Shown here: positions 25,270 to 37,786 of the stretch, in pieces
Numbering within the stretch: the stretch's first letter is position 1
How the letters are laid out: the number at the start of each line of letters is the position of its first letter
DNA from: Prevotella sp.
Lineage (GTDB): Bacteria > Bacteroidota > Bacteroidia > Bacteroidales > Bacteroidaceae
Assembly: GCA_017428925.1 (NCBI GenBank)
Contig: JAFRPY010000044.1
Span: 61,882-125,881, forward strand
Direction of reading: 5' to 3'
DNA: 64,000 nt
Made by a program: the position numbers and the translations under genes
The notes under the pieces: generated by a model
Told to the model about the DNA's origin: nothing
Databases searched by the model: none
The model's input: only the letters and a program-made list of their open reading frames with translations

Positions 25270-26955
25270 TTAAGCTCCACAGAAAAATAGTACGATGATC
25301 TGCGCCGTCAGGATGCGCAGGAACATGGATAGCGGGTAAACCGTCGAATAGCCTACGGCAGGGGCTTCCTTCGAGCACACGGAATTGGCGTAGGCCAATG
25401 CAGGAGGATCGGTATATGTGCCAGCAAGCATTCCCATTATCGTGAAATAGTTGAATTTATAACGCATGCGGGCTATGGTTCCAATAATCAGAATAGGAAT
25501 GATGGTAATCAGGAAACCCGTGGCCACATAAAGCAGACCGTCGCCCTGTACAACGGTTTCCCAGAACCCTGCTCCAGCCTTTATGCCCACCGAGGCAAGG
25601 AAGAGCACAAGACCTATCTCGCGCAGCATCATGTTGGCAGATGTCGTCGTATAGGTGACAAGATGCACCTTGTAACCATAGCGTCCGATAAGAATAGCGA
25701 TGATAAGCGGACCACCGGCGATACCAAGTTTCATGGGAACGGGCATTCCGGGGATGGCAATGGGAAGCGAGCCAAACAGGATACCGATAACAATACCGAT
25801 GAAGATGGTGGCAATGTTCGGGGCATCAAGTCGGCGAATGGAGTTACCCATCATATTAGAGACGCGGTTGACGGCATCCTCAGGACCTACTACCATGATG
25901 CGGTCGCCCACCTGCAGCGGAAGTGTTGCCGAGGCAAAGATGTCCATGCCCTGACGGGTTACACGAGTCACATTAACGCCATGCACTCTCGAGAGGTGAA
26001 GCTGTCCCAGCGTCTTGCCGTTCATCGAAGAACGTGTCACCAGCACGCGCCTGCTCACCATCGGCTGGTCTTGTTGTTCCCAGTCCACTTGAATCTGAGG
26101 ACCAATGAATGCGATGATGGCTTCAGCATCGGCTTCGGCACATACAATATAGAGCTGGTCGCCGACATGAAAGAGTGTGTCGCGATTAGGGATGCTCACA
26201 TGACCGTCATGAAGATAGCGCGAGCAGACGAAGTCGCGGTTCAGGAAGTTGTGCACCTGCATCAGCGTCTTGCCCTCCAGATAGGCATTCGATACCTGAA
26301 CGTGCATCTTGTGGGGCTTCACGTTGGCGTTGTCGCCTTCCTGCCTAAGCAGGTCTTCTTCCTCCTTGTCCAGACGTATGCTGCAAATATAGCGCACGGC
26401 AATGGTGGCACCGATGATGCCCAGCACACCAAGCGGATATGCACAGGCGTAGCCCGATGCTATCTGCGGAAGGTTGTCGGAGAATACGGTGTTCAGCGCC
26501 TCGTTGGCAGCACCAAGACCAGGTGTGTTAGTAACAGCACCATAGAGCGTACCCACCATCATGGGCAGGTTATGGGGATTGCTCGTGTCGAAGAACAGGT
26601 AATAGCATCCGAACATCACGAGAATATTCAGCAAGATAGCCGATGCCGAGAGTGCGTTCAGTTTCACGCCAGTGGCTCCGAAACTTTCAAAGAAACCAGG
26701 ACCCACCTGCAAACCAATCATAAAGACGAACAGCACGAGTCCGAAATCCTGAATAAATGTAAGAATGTTCAAAGGAGCCGTAAAACCGATATGACCGGCA
26801 AGAATTCCGGCAAAAAGCACGAATGTAACGCCCAGCGAAATGCCTCCGAACTTGATTTTGCCCAGAAGGACGCCTATGGCAATGACAATAGAATACAGCA
26901 ACACAATGTGTGCCACAGAATCAGTTGTCAGGAACAAATCTATTAGCCAATCCAT
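25270..26955 (-). CDS. AspT/YidE-YbjL family transporter with two TrkA-C domains
   Basis: A 561-residue membrane transporter. Two blocks of hydrophobic helices (N- and C-terminal repeats of the AspT family) flank two RCK/TrkA-C regulatory domains ([17 protein letters not shown] and [17 protein letters not shown] with GDRIMVVG). AspT members exchange aspartate and alanine; other members are poorly known. As first gene of the decarboxylase operon it could move a C4-dicarboxylate or propionate, which is inference from context. The start at 26955 fits the first helix. A promoter -7 box and palindrome precede it. Confidence 0.85.
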   Translation of the reverse strand: MDWLIDLFLTTDSVAHIVLLYSIVIAIGVLLGKIKFGGISLGVTFVLFAGILAGHIGFTAPLNILTFIQDFGLVLFVFMIGLQVGPGFFESFGATGVKLNALSASAILLNILVMFGCYYLFFDTSNPHNLPMMVGTLYGAVTNTPGLGAANEALNTVFSDNLPQIASGYACAYPLGVLGIIGATIAVRYICSIRLDKEEEDLLRQEGDNANVKPHKMHVQVSNAYLEGKTLMQVHNFLNRDFVCSRYLHDGHVSIPNRDTLFHVGDQLYIVCAEADAEAIIAFIGPQIQVDWEQQDQPMVSRRVLVTRSSMNGKTLGQLHLSRVHGVNVTRVTRQGMDIFASATLPLQVGDRIMVVGPEDAVNRVSNMMGNSIRRLDAPNIATIFIGIVIGILFGSLPIAIPGMPVPMKLGIAGGPLIIAILIGRYGYKVHLVTYTTTSANMMLREIGLVLFLASVGIKAGAGFWETVVQGDGLLYVATGFLITIIPILIIGTIARMRYKFNYFTIMGMLAGTYTDPPALAYANSVCSKEAPAVGYSTVYPLSMFLRILTAQIIVLFFCGA

Positions 26956-26987
26956 AACCTTAATGAAACTAACGTGAAAATTTGGCG

Positions 26988-27016
26988 CAAAGGTACTTAA
27001 TTTATTGCGCAATAAA
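26988..27016 (-). promoter_or_regulatory. Promoter -7 box and 16-bp palindrome before the transporter operon
   Basis: TACCTTTG on the minus strand at 26995-26988. Six bases upstream of it lies TTTATTGCGCAATAAA (27001-27016), a perfect 16-base palindrome between the -7 and -33 regions, a good place for a repressor to bind. No TTTG -33 box was found. The binding protein is unknown; the operon's own LuxR-type regulator is one possibility. Confidence 0.6.
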
Positions 27017-27120
27017 TAATTTTTGTGCAATTATTTTGTTCTAAACCAATAACTTTTTGAATTTTTCACGGTTAAAAATTTATTTTCCCCATTTTCTTTT
27101 AGTATATTCAAAAAATATGT

Positions 27121-27128
27121 TATATTTG
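27121..27128 (+). promoter_or_regulatory. -7 box of the mutase operon
   Basis: TATATTTG at 27121-27128, with TTTT instead of TTTG 20 bases upstream, 58 bases before the ATG at 27187. The rest of 27017-27186 is AT-rich; no cobalamin riboswitch-like box was seen although the mutase needs B12. Confidence 0.55.
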
Positions 27129-27186
27129 CAACGGATTTTATGGGATTGCCTATATCTATTTAAACAACTTATATATTAAAATCATT

Positions 27187-29049
27187 ATGGCAAACAACAA
27201 AGAGAAACTCTTTACCGAGTTTCAGGCTCCCACCCGTCAGGAGTGGCTCGACAAGATTCAAGTCGACCTGAAGGGCGCGGATTTCCAGAAACGTTTGGTA
27301 TGGAGAACCAACGAAGGTTTCAACCTTCAGCCTTTCTATCGCCGTGAAGACTTGCAGGAACTCAAGACTCCCGACGCACTGCCAGGCGAGTTCCCGTTCG
27401 TTAGAGGTAACAAAAAAGAAGACAACGCCTGGTATGTCCGTCAAGACATCAAAGCTGACGATGCCGCTGCCGCCAACGCAAAGGCCCTCGACATCCTCAA
27501 CAAGGGTATCGATTCCCTGGGATTCAAGATTCCACACAAGCTCGTCAGTGCTGAGTTCATCGAGACGTTGCTGAAAGACATTCGTTGCGACATCGTTGAA
27601 GTAAACTTCAAGACCTGTCCCAAGAGCGCAGTAGAGCTCGCCGAAATCCTTAGGGACTATTTCCAGAAGCAAGGCTACGACAAGGAAAAGGTCGTTGGCT
27701 CCATCAACTGGGACCCCATGAAGAAAATGGTGATGAAGGGAAAAGACGTTCAGCCTATTCTTTCATTGGCTCCACAACTGGTGGAGACGATGAAGGAGTA
27801 CCCCAATTTCCGCTGCATCGGCGTGAATACCATCGCGCTCAACAATGCCGGTGCCTACATCGTTCAGGAACTCGGCTATGCCCTCGCTTGGGGTAACGAG
27901 TACCTCCAGCAGTTGGTGGATGCTGGAATCGACGTTGACCTCGCCGCGAAGAGCATCAAGTTCAACATGGGCATCTCGGAAAACTACTTTATGGAACTGG
28001 CTAAGTTCCGTGCTGCCCGTCTGCTTTGGGCACAAATTGTAAAGCAGTATGAGCCGAAGTGCGACTGCGCTTGCAAGATGGTTGTAAATGCCATTACATC
28101 AAAGTATAACCAGACTTTGTTCGACTCCTACGTGAATCTGCTTCGTTCGCAAACCGAGACGATGAGTGCTGCCCTTGGCGGTGTTCATTCCATCGTGGTT
28201 ACGCCGTTCAATGTCACTTACGAGGAGCCCAACGACTTCTCCGAGCGCATTGCCCGCAACCAGCAGTTGCTCTGCAAGGAAGAGAGTCATTTCGACAAAG
28301 TGGTCGATCCCGGTGCAGGTTCCTATTTCATCGAGACACTCACCAACTCTCTCGCCGTTGAAGGCTGGAAGATATTCCTCAAGGTGGAAGAGGAAGGCGG
28401 TTTCCTCGAGGCTGTCAAGAAAGGCACCGTTCAGGACGATATCAACGCTACCAACGTGAAGCGCCACGGCGATGCCGCCAAGCGCAAGGAGTTCCTGCTG
28501 GGTACCAATCAGTTCCCCAACTTCACCGAGAAGAGCGAAGGAAAGCGTCCCGTAGGTAAAGCCTGTTGCTGTGCCACAGCAACACACCACGACTGCGAGG
28601 CTCCCTTCAAGGCTATCGAGAGCACCCGCCTGGCTGCCGACTACGAGAACCTCCGCATCCACACCGAGGAGACGCGCGTTCCTACAGCCTTCATGCTGAC
28701 CATCGGAAACCTCGCCATGCGCCAGGCCCGTGCCCAGTTCTCTTGCAACTTCCTCGCCACCGCAGGCTGGACCGTGAAGGACAACCTCGGCTTCAAGACC
28801 GTTGAGGAAGGCGTTGACGCCGCTTTGGAGGCAGGTGCCGACGTGATTGTCATCTGCTCCAGCGACGACGAGTATGCGGAGTATGCCATTCCTGCCTTCA
28901 AGTATCTGGATGGCCGCGCTATGTTCGTTGTGGCAGGTGCTCCTGCATGTATGGACGACCTCAAGGCCGCAGGCATTGAGAACTTCATCCACGTGCGCTG
29001 CAATGTGCTTGAGACTATGAAAGAATATAATCAGAAACTTGGCATTTAA
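27187..29049 (+). CDS. mutA: Methylmalonyl-CoA mutase small subunit
   Basis: A 620-residue MutA protein, partner of MutB in the heterodimeric B12-dependent mutase interconverting succinyl-CoA and methylmalonyl-CoA. It keeps the TIM-barrel part and a degenerate C-terminal B12-like domain (VIVICSSDDEYAEYAIPAF) without the DxHxxG cobalt ligand motif, as normal for the small subunit. An unusual Cys/His-rich stretch GKACCCATATHHDCE occurs between the two domains. It is followed after 18 bases by mutB. Confidence 0.94.
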   Translation: MANNKEKLFTEFQAPTRQEWLDKIQVDLKGADFQKRLVWRTNEGFNLQPFYRREDLQELKTPDALPGEFPFVRGNKKEDNAWYVRQDIKADDAAAANAKALDILNKGIDSLGFKIPHKLVSAEFIETLLKDIRCDIVEVNFKTCPKSAVELAEILRDYFQKQGYDKEKVVGSINWDPMKKMVMKGKDVQPILSLAPQLVETMKEYPNFRCIGVNTIALNNAGAYIVQELGYALAWGNEYLQQLVDAGIDVDLAAKSIKFNMGISENYFMELAKFRAARLLWAQIVKQYEPKCDCACKMVVNAITSKYNQTLFDSYVNLLRSQTETMSAALGGVHSIVVTPFNVTYEEPNDFSERIARNQQLLCKEESHFDKVVDPGAGSYFIETLTNSLAVEGWKIFLKVEEEGGFLEAVKKGTVQDDINATNVKRHGDAAKRKEFLLGTNQFPNFTEKSEGKRPVGKACCCATATHHDCEAPFKAIESTRLAADYENLRIHTEETRVPTAFMLTIGNLAMRQARAQFSCNFLATAGWTVKDNLGFKTVEEGVDAALEAGADVIVICSSDDEYAEYAIPAFKYLDGRAMFVVAGAPACMDDLKAAGIENFIHVRCNVLETMKEYNQKLGI

Positions 29050-29067
29050 AACAGGAGGACTTGAATT

Positions 29068-31230
<2,163 letters not shown>

Positions 31231-31261
31231 GAAAGTCCCCTTCGTGGGAGCAACTATCCAG

Positions 31262-31298
31262 GAAGTGCACAGAAGTCCCTCTTCGGTGCACTTCTTTT
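31262..31298 (+). terminator. Terminator after mutB
   Basis: A perfect 9-bp stem GAAGTGCAC (31262-31270) / GTGCACTTC (31286-31294) followed by four T. A run of eight G (31301-31308) lies just behind it. Confidence 0.8.
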
Positions 31299-31319
31299 AT
31301 GGGGGGGGATAAACGGTTT

Positions 31320-31443
31320 CTTAGTTTCTTATATTCTTAATTTCTTATCTTTTGCGATTTTGAAGAGAGAATAATTTATATATTTATTCTTCCTCCCCCC
31401 CAAAAAGCTAAAAGATAAGAAATTAAGAATATAAGAAACTAAG
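31320..31443. repeat. Long perfect inverted repeat (hairpin element B)
   Basis: Arms 31320-31353 and 31410-31443 are perfect 34-base inverted copies (CTTAGTTTCTTATATT... to ...TTATCTTTT) around a 56-base loop. The arms match those of element A at 16708 almost exactly. The loop is element A's loop in reverse orientation: GCGATTTTGAAGAGAGA at the left here, its complement at the right there. No protein is encoded in it. Confidence 0.92.
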
Positions 31444-31446
31444 ATT

Positions 31447-31578
31447 GAAGATTCTGCACGACTGGCTTCTAAAGCCTGCACGACTGGTTTCTAAAGTCTG
31501 GATGACTGGCTTCCAAAGTCTAAACAATAGGCTTCTAAAGTCTGAACAATAGGCTTCTAAAGTCTGAACGCCACATAT
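31447..31578 (+). repeat. 22-bp intergenic tandem array B
   Basis: Heads CTAAAGCCTG, CTAAAGTCTG, CCAAAGTCTA, CTAAAGTCTG and CTAAAGTCTG start at 31469, 31491, 31513, 31535 and 31557, exactly 22 bases apart, with a degenerate unit at 31447. It begins 4 bases after hairpin element B and ends with AACGCCA, matching the end of array A (CACGCCA). The rest of 31579-31710 is AT-rich and contains the palindrome CCAAATATATTTGG (31615-31628). Confidence 0.88.
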
Positions 31579-31610
31579 TTGGTATATCGGCCACAAAGTG
31601 GGAATGATAA

Positions 31611-33368
<1,758 letters not shown>

Positions 33369-33423
33369 AGCCCGTGGCATGGATTTTGCAATGAGGTTCT
33401 TCAGAAACAAAAAACATAAAGAC

Positions 33424-34017
33424 ATGAAGGAAGAAAAGATTGAAAAAGAATTCCAGGAAAACCAGGAAGACACCGAACTGAACACCGAGAATACCGAGGT
33501 GGAGGAACAAGAACCCGCACAGGAGGAAACCGACACCGAGGAAACCGAGGAGGCACCGGCAGAGAAAACCCCGCTGGAAGCCGCCCAAGAAGAAATCGCC
33601 CAGCTGAAAGAGCAGATGCTCTACAAGGCTGCCGAGTTTGACAACTACCGCAAGCGCACCATCAAGGAGAAGGCCGAACTGCTGCTGAACGGTGCTGAAA
33701 AGACCGTGGTGGCCATACTTCCCGTCATCGACGACATGGAGCGTGCCATAGCCGAAGGCAAGAAGACGGAGGACCCCGTGGTGATTCGCGAGGGCATGGA
33801 ACTCATCTTCCAGAAGTTCCAGAAGGTGCTCGAAGGACTCGGTGTGAAGAAGATTGAGACGGAAAAACAGGACTTCAACGTCGATGTGCACGAGGCCATT
33901 GCAATGGTTCCGGGCATGGGCGACGAGAACAAGGGCAAGGTCATCGACTGTGTGCTGACCGGATATACGCTGAACGACAAGGTAATCAGGCACGCCAAAG
34001 TGGCAGTCGGACAATAA
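33424..34017 (+). CDS. grpE: Nucleotide exchange factor GrpE
   Basis: A 197-residue GrpE, the nucleotide exchange factor of DnaK. A long Glu/Thr-rich acidic N-terminus forms about the first 65 residues, followed by the coiled-coil and head (LYKAAEFDNYRKRTIKEKAEL, DDMERAIAEG). The C-terminal beta domain is VHEAIAMVPGMGDENKGKVI. The ATG at 33424 starts the acidic tail; an earlier ATG at 33379 in the same frame adds 15 basic residues and cannot be excluded. It is followed by dnaJ, the usual chaperone pair. Confidence 0.93.
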   Translation: MKEEKIEKEFQENQEDTELNTENTEVEEQEPAQEETDTEETEEAPAEKTPLEAAQEEIAQLKEQMLYKAAEFDNYRKRTIKEKAELLLNGAEKTVVAILPVIDDMERAIAEGKKTEDPVVIREGMELIFQKFQKVLEGLGVKKIETEKQDFNVDVHEAIAMVPGMGDENKGKVIDCVLTGYTLNDKVIRHAKVAVGQ

Positions 34018-34076
34018 CGGCTCCGCATGGCGAGGTTGACAATCTGTCGGACATTCATTTTTAGGAAGTAAGACAC

Positions 34077-35240
34077 ATGGCAAAGAGAGACTATTACGAA
34101 GTACTTGGCGTTGACAAGAAAGCTTCTGAGGACGAAATCAAGAAGGCATATCGGAAGATTGCCATCAAATACCACCCTGACAGAAACCCTGGCAGCAAGG
34201 AGGCCGAGGAGAAATTCAAGGAGGCGGCAGAGGCATACGACGTGCTGCACGACCCGCAGAAGCGCCAGCAATACGACCAGTTCGGATTCGATGCCGGAAA
34301 GATGGGCGGATTCGGCGGCGGATTCAGCTCCGACTTCTCGATGGAAGACATCTTCTCGATGTTCGGCGACGTCTTCGGAGGACGAGGCGGATTCGGCGGA
34401 TTCAGCGGATTCGGAGGCTCGCAGCGGCAATCCACACGCCAGCACCGAGGCAACGACCTGAGACTGAAGGTGAAACTGACGCTGCAGGATATTGCCACGG
34501 GCACCACGAAGAAATTCAAGGTGCGCAAGGACATTGCATGCCCCCACTGTCACGGATCGGGTGCCGAGGGTAACAGCGGAAGCGAAACTTGTCCAACGTG
34601 TCACGGCCAGGGTTATGTAATCCGTACAAGCCAGAGCCTGTTTGGCATGATGCAGAGTCAGACCACCTGCCCCACCTGCCACGGCGAGGGAAAGGTAATC
34701 AAGAACAAATGTACGCATTGCCACGGCGACGGCGTAGTGAAAGGTGAGGAAGTGGTGGAAATCAATATCCCCGCAGGTGTAGCCGAAGGCATGGTGGTGA
34801 ACGTTCCCGGAAAGGGAAATGCCGGAAAGCACAACGGACTGAACGGCAACATTCAGGTGCTGATTGAGGAAGAACCCAATGACACCTTCGTGCGCGACGG
34901 ACAGGACATTATCTACAACCTGCTGCTCGACTTCCCAACGGCTGCACTGGGTGGACAAGTTGACATCCCGACCATCGACGGGCAGAAGGTTCGTATAAAG
35001 ATTGAGCCCGGAACACAGCCGGGAAAGACGCTGCGACTGAGAAGCAAGGGACTGCCCGCCGTACAAGGCTACGGAAGAGGTATGGGCGATTTGATTGTGA
35101 ACGTCAGCGTCTATGTGCCGAAGACACTCTCGCGCCAGGAGAAGGAAATGCTGGAAAGCATGAAGGACAGCGACAACTTCAAAGGCGACTCACTGACGAA
35201 GAAGAGCATCTTCGACAAGTTCCGGAACTATTTTTCATAA
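34077..35240 (+). CDS. dnaJ: Chaperone DnaJ
   Basis: A 387-residue type I Hsp40 that delivers clients to DnaK and stimulates its ATPase. The J domain (1-70) has YHPDRNP, with the HPD motif. It is followed by a Gly/Phe-rich region ([19 protein letters not shown]), four CxxCxGxG zinc repeats ([32 protein letters not shown]) and the C-terminal substrate-binding domains. It is 59 bases after grpE; dnaK is not in this window. Confidence 0.96.
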   Translation: MAKRDYYEVLGVDKKASEDEIKKAYRKIAIKYHPDRNPGSKEAEEKFKEAAEAYDVLHDPQKRQQYDQFGFDAGKMGGFGGGFSSDFSMEDIFSMFGDVFGGRGGFGGFSGFGGSQRQSTRQHRGNDLRLKVKLTLQDIATGTTKKFKVRKDIACPHCHGSGAEGNSGSETCPTCHGQGYVIRTSQSLFGMMQSQTTCPTCHGEGKVIKNKCTHCHGDGVVKGEEVVEINIPAGVAEGMVVNVPGKGNAGKHNGLNGNIQVLIEEEPNDTFVRDGQDIIYNLLLDFPTAALGGQVDIPTIDGQKVRIKIEPGTQPGKTLRLRSKGLPAVQGYGRGMGDLIVNVSVYVPKTLSRQEKEMLESMKDSDNFKGDSLTKKSIFDKFRNYFS

Positions 35241-35256
35241 TTAACAACCAATACAG

Positions 35257-35289
35257 GAAAGCGCAATACCACTGAGGTTGCGCTTTCTT
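35257..35289 (+). terminator. Terminator-like hairpin after dnaJ
   Basis: A perfect 10-bp stem GAAAGCGCAA / TTGCGCTTTC with an 11-base loop is followed by a short TTG. The U-tract is poor, so termination may be partial. Confidence 0.6.
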
Positions 35290-35312
35290 GCATCATACAA
35301 AAACCAAATCCC

Positions 35313-36560
35313 ATGAACTACAAGCAAACCGTAGAATACCTTTACAACGTGGTGCCAAGTTTCCAGAAAGTGGGCACTGCAGGCTACAAAGAGGGACTCA
35401 GCAACACGCTGGCACTCGATGAGCATTTCGGGCATCCCCACAGGAAATTCAAGACCATCCACGTGGCCGGAACTAACGGCAAGGGTTCTTGCTCGCACAC
35501 ACTGGCGGCAATGCTGCAGGCAATGGGATTGAAGGTTGGTTTGTATACGTCGCCACACCTTGTAGACTTTCGTGAACGAATTAGGGTTAACGGCAAGTGT
35601 GTCAGTAAGAAACGGGTGGTTGACTTTGTAAAGGATGAACATGAATTCTTTGAGCCCCTCCACCCTTCTTTCTTCGAACTGACAACGGCGCTCGCCTTCA
35701 AGTATTTTGCCGAGAAGAAGGTGGATATCGCCGTCGTGGAAGTGGGACTTGGCGGACGCCTGGACTGTACCAACATCATTACACCTGAACTCTGCGTCAT
35801 AACTAATATCAGCTTCGACCACACCCAGTTCTTAGGAAACACGCTGGAGGAAATAGCCGGCGAGAAGGCAGGTATTATTAAGCCTTGCGTTCCGGTGGTT
35901 ATCGGTGAGACAACGCCAGAGACAAAACCCGTATTCGAGCGGAAGGCAGCCGAGAAGCATGCTCCCATCTACTTCGCTGAGGAGGGACTTTGTACGACCG
36001 ATATTTCGGAAAAAGTAAGGGAACAGCTCCCCTACTTCGAACTGAAAGGAAGCTATCAGGAAAAGAACCTCCATACCATCCTCACCGCCACAAAAGTGCT
36101 CAGCATCCCCGAGAAGGCTATTATGGAAGGACTACAGCACGTCAGCGAGATGACGGGACTGCAGGGACGCTGGCAAACGCTGCAAAAGAGTCCGCTCGTC
36201 ATTTGTGACGCCGGGCACAACGTTGGAGGATGGCAATACGTCAGCAAGCAGATTGCCGAACAGCCCTGCAAGCAACTGAGAATAGTCTTCGGCATGGTAG
36301 ACGACAAGGACATCGACACGGTGATGGGCATGCTGCCCCATAATGCCATCTACTATTGGACGCAGGCATCAACGAAGCGCGCCATACCCGCCCAGAAAGT
36401 GAAGGAAAAGGGAGAGGCACACCATCTGAATGGCACTATATATGATAAGGTGGAAGACGCCTACAAGGCCGCCATCGAAGAATCCGGCAAGGAGGATTTC
36501 ATCTTCGTGGGGGGAAGCAGCTATATCGTTTCAGATTTGTTCGAATACCTGAATTTTTAA
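35313..36560 (+). CDS. folC: Folylpolyglutamate / dihydrofolate synthase
   Basis: A 415-residue Mur-ligase-like enzyme adding glutamate to folates (and to dihydropteroate if bifunctional). The ATP-binding motif is VAGTNGKGSCSHTLA, followed by GLYTSPHLVDFRERI, VEVGLGGRLDCTNI and the C-terminal VICDAGHNVGGW. Length is normal. It is 72 bases after dnaJ with a terminator hairpin between, so it may have its own promoter, which I could not identify. Confidence 0.94.
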   Translation: MNYKQTVEYLYNVVPSFQKVGTAGYKEGLSNTLALDEHFGHPHRKFKTIHVAGTNGKGSCSHTLAAMLQAMGLKVGLYTSPHLVDFRERIRVNGKCVSKKRVVDFVKDEHEFFEPLHPSFFELTTALAFKYFAEKKVDIAVVEVGLGGRLDCTNIITPELCVITNISFDHTQFLGNTLEEIAGEKAGIIKPCVPVVIGETTPETKPVFERKAAEKHAPIYFAEEGLCTTDISEKVREQLPYFELKGSYQEKNLHTILTATKVLSIPEKAIMEGLQHVSEMTGLQGRWQTLQKSPLVICDAGHNVGGWQYVSKQIAEQPCKQLRIVFGMVDDKDIDTVMGMLPHNAIYYWTQASTKRAIPAQKVKEKGEAHHLNGTIYDKVEDAYKAAIEESGKEDFIFVGGSSYIVSDLFEYLNF

Positions 36561-36598
36561 TTTTTAACTTTTCGTTTTCATTATTTCAGCATGTTTCC

Positions 36599-36630
36599 TT
36601 TGGCTTTCTCAATTTTTTTAGCTTACTTTG
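36599..36630 (+). promoter_or_regulatory. Promoter of galM-galK
   Basis: TTTG at 36599-36602, 20 bases, TTACTTTG at 36623-36630 (one mismatch to TAnnTTTG), 36 bases before the ATG at 36667. Confidence 0.65.
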
Positions 36631-36666
36631 CACCTATCATATTTAACAACTAAAAACTGAGATATT

Positions 36667-37755
36667 ATGAGCACAACAGAAACACCAAGCCTCTGTGGTC
36701 TGGAAAGAAAAGATTTTCAGACCACAATTAACGGGAAAAATACAGATTTATACATCCTGAGGAACAATGCAGGATACGAGGTAGCCGTAACGAACTACGG
36801 TGGAGCCATCGTGGCCATCATGGTTCCCGACAAGGACGGCAACGTGGCCAACGTCATTCAGGGTCACGACAACATCCAGGATGTCATCAACTCGCCGGAG
36901 CCTTACCTCTCGACGCTGATTGGACGCTACGGCAACCGCATTAAGGAAGGAAAGTTCAAACTCAACGGCAAGGAATACCAGCTGGCCATCAACAACGGGC
37001 CCAACGCCCTGCACGGAGGCCCCACGGGATTCCACGCTCAGGTGTGGGACGCTTTCCAGATGCACGAGAACACGCTGATACTGAACCACGTATCTCCTTA
37101 TCTGCATGAGAACTTCACGGGAGAGATGAAGGTCACGGTGGCTTACACCTTTACCGATGACAACGAACTGGTCATCGGTTACATGGCAACGGCCAACAAG
37201 AAGACCATTATCAACCTCACTCACCATGCTTTCTTCTCGCTGCAAGGTATTGCCAATCCTACGCCGACTATCGACGATCAGGAGTTGCTCATCAATGCCG
37301 ACTTCTATATCCCCATCGACGAGACTTGCATCCCCACGGGTGAAATCCTGAAAGTGGCCGATACTCCGTTCGACTTCCGTTCTGAGAAGGCCATCGGAAA
37401 GGACATCGACGCCGACCATGAGCAGATTAAGAATGGCGCTGGCTACGACCACTGCTTCGTGCTCAACAAGCAGGAAGAGGGCGAGCTGTCGTTTGCTGCA
37501 AGACTCAGGGACCCGAAGAGCGGACGCACGCTCGATGTATATACCACTGAGCCAGGCATGCAGGTGTACTCAGACAACTGGGCTACAGGCTATCCAGGAC
37601 AGCACGGTGCCACATTCCCACGCAGAAGTGCCATCTGCTTCGAATGCCAACACTTCCCCGATTCTCCGAACCGTCACTATTTCCCCTCTGTCATCCTGCG
37701 TCCAGGCGAGCAGTATAAGCAGAAGACGGTCTACAAATTTGGCGTTCAGAAATAA
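36667..37755 (+). CDS. galM: Aldose 1-epimerase (mutarotase)
   Basis: A 362-residue cytoplasmic-type mutarotase converting beta- to alpha-galactose before phosphorylation. The family motif set is visible: TLIGRYGNRIKEGKF (Asn/Arg), NNGPNALHGGPTGFHAQVW (His), NLTHHAFFSL (His) and a late ECQHFPDSPN (Glu). There is no signal peptide, unlike the second mutarotase at 39160. It is directly followed by galK. Confidence 0.94.
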   Translation: MSTTETPSLCGLERKDFQTTINGKNTDLYILRNNAGYEVAVTNYGGAIVAIMVPDKDGNVANVIQGHDNIQDVINSPEPYLSTLIGRYGNRIKEGKFKLNGKEYQLAINNGPNALHGGPTGFHAQVWDAFQMHENTLILNHVSPYLHENFTGEMKVTVAYTFTDDNELVIGYMATANKKTIINLTHHAFFSLQGIANPTPTIDDQELLINADFYIPIDETCIPTGEILKVADTPFDFRSEKAIGKDIDADHEQIKNGAGYDHCFVLNKQEEGELSFAARLRDPKSGRTLDVYTTEPGMQVYSDNWATGYPGQHGATFPRRSAICFECQHFPDSPNRHYFPSVILRPGEQYKQKTVYKFGVQK

Positions 37756-37786
37756 GACTACGTTTAATTAAATAAATCTTTGAATT

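Noticed and set aside
27017-27186. Cobalamin riboswitch before the B12-dependent mutase
   Set aside because: The region is AT-rich and short, and no B12-box-like sequence or multi-stem structure was seen.
31447-31578. 22-bp arrays as CRISPR arrays
   Set aside because: There are no unique spacers: the whole unit is repeated, and no cas genes lie in the window.
33645-35066. 473-codon minus-strand frame opposite grpE-dnaJ
   Set aside because: It mirrors the DnaJ zinc-finger and Gly-rich repeats and shows no independent features.
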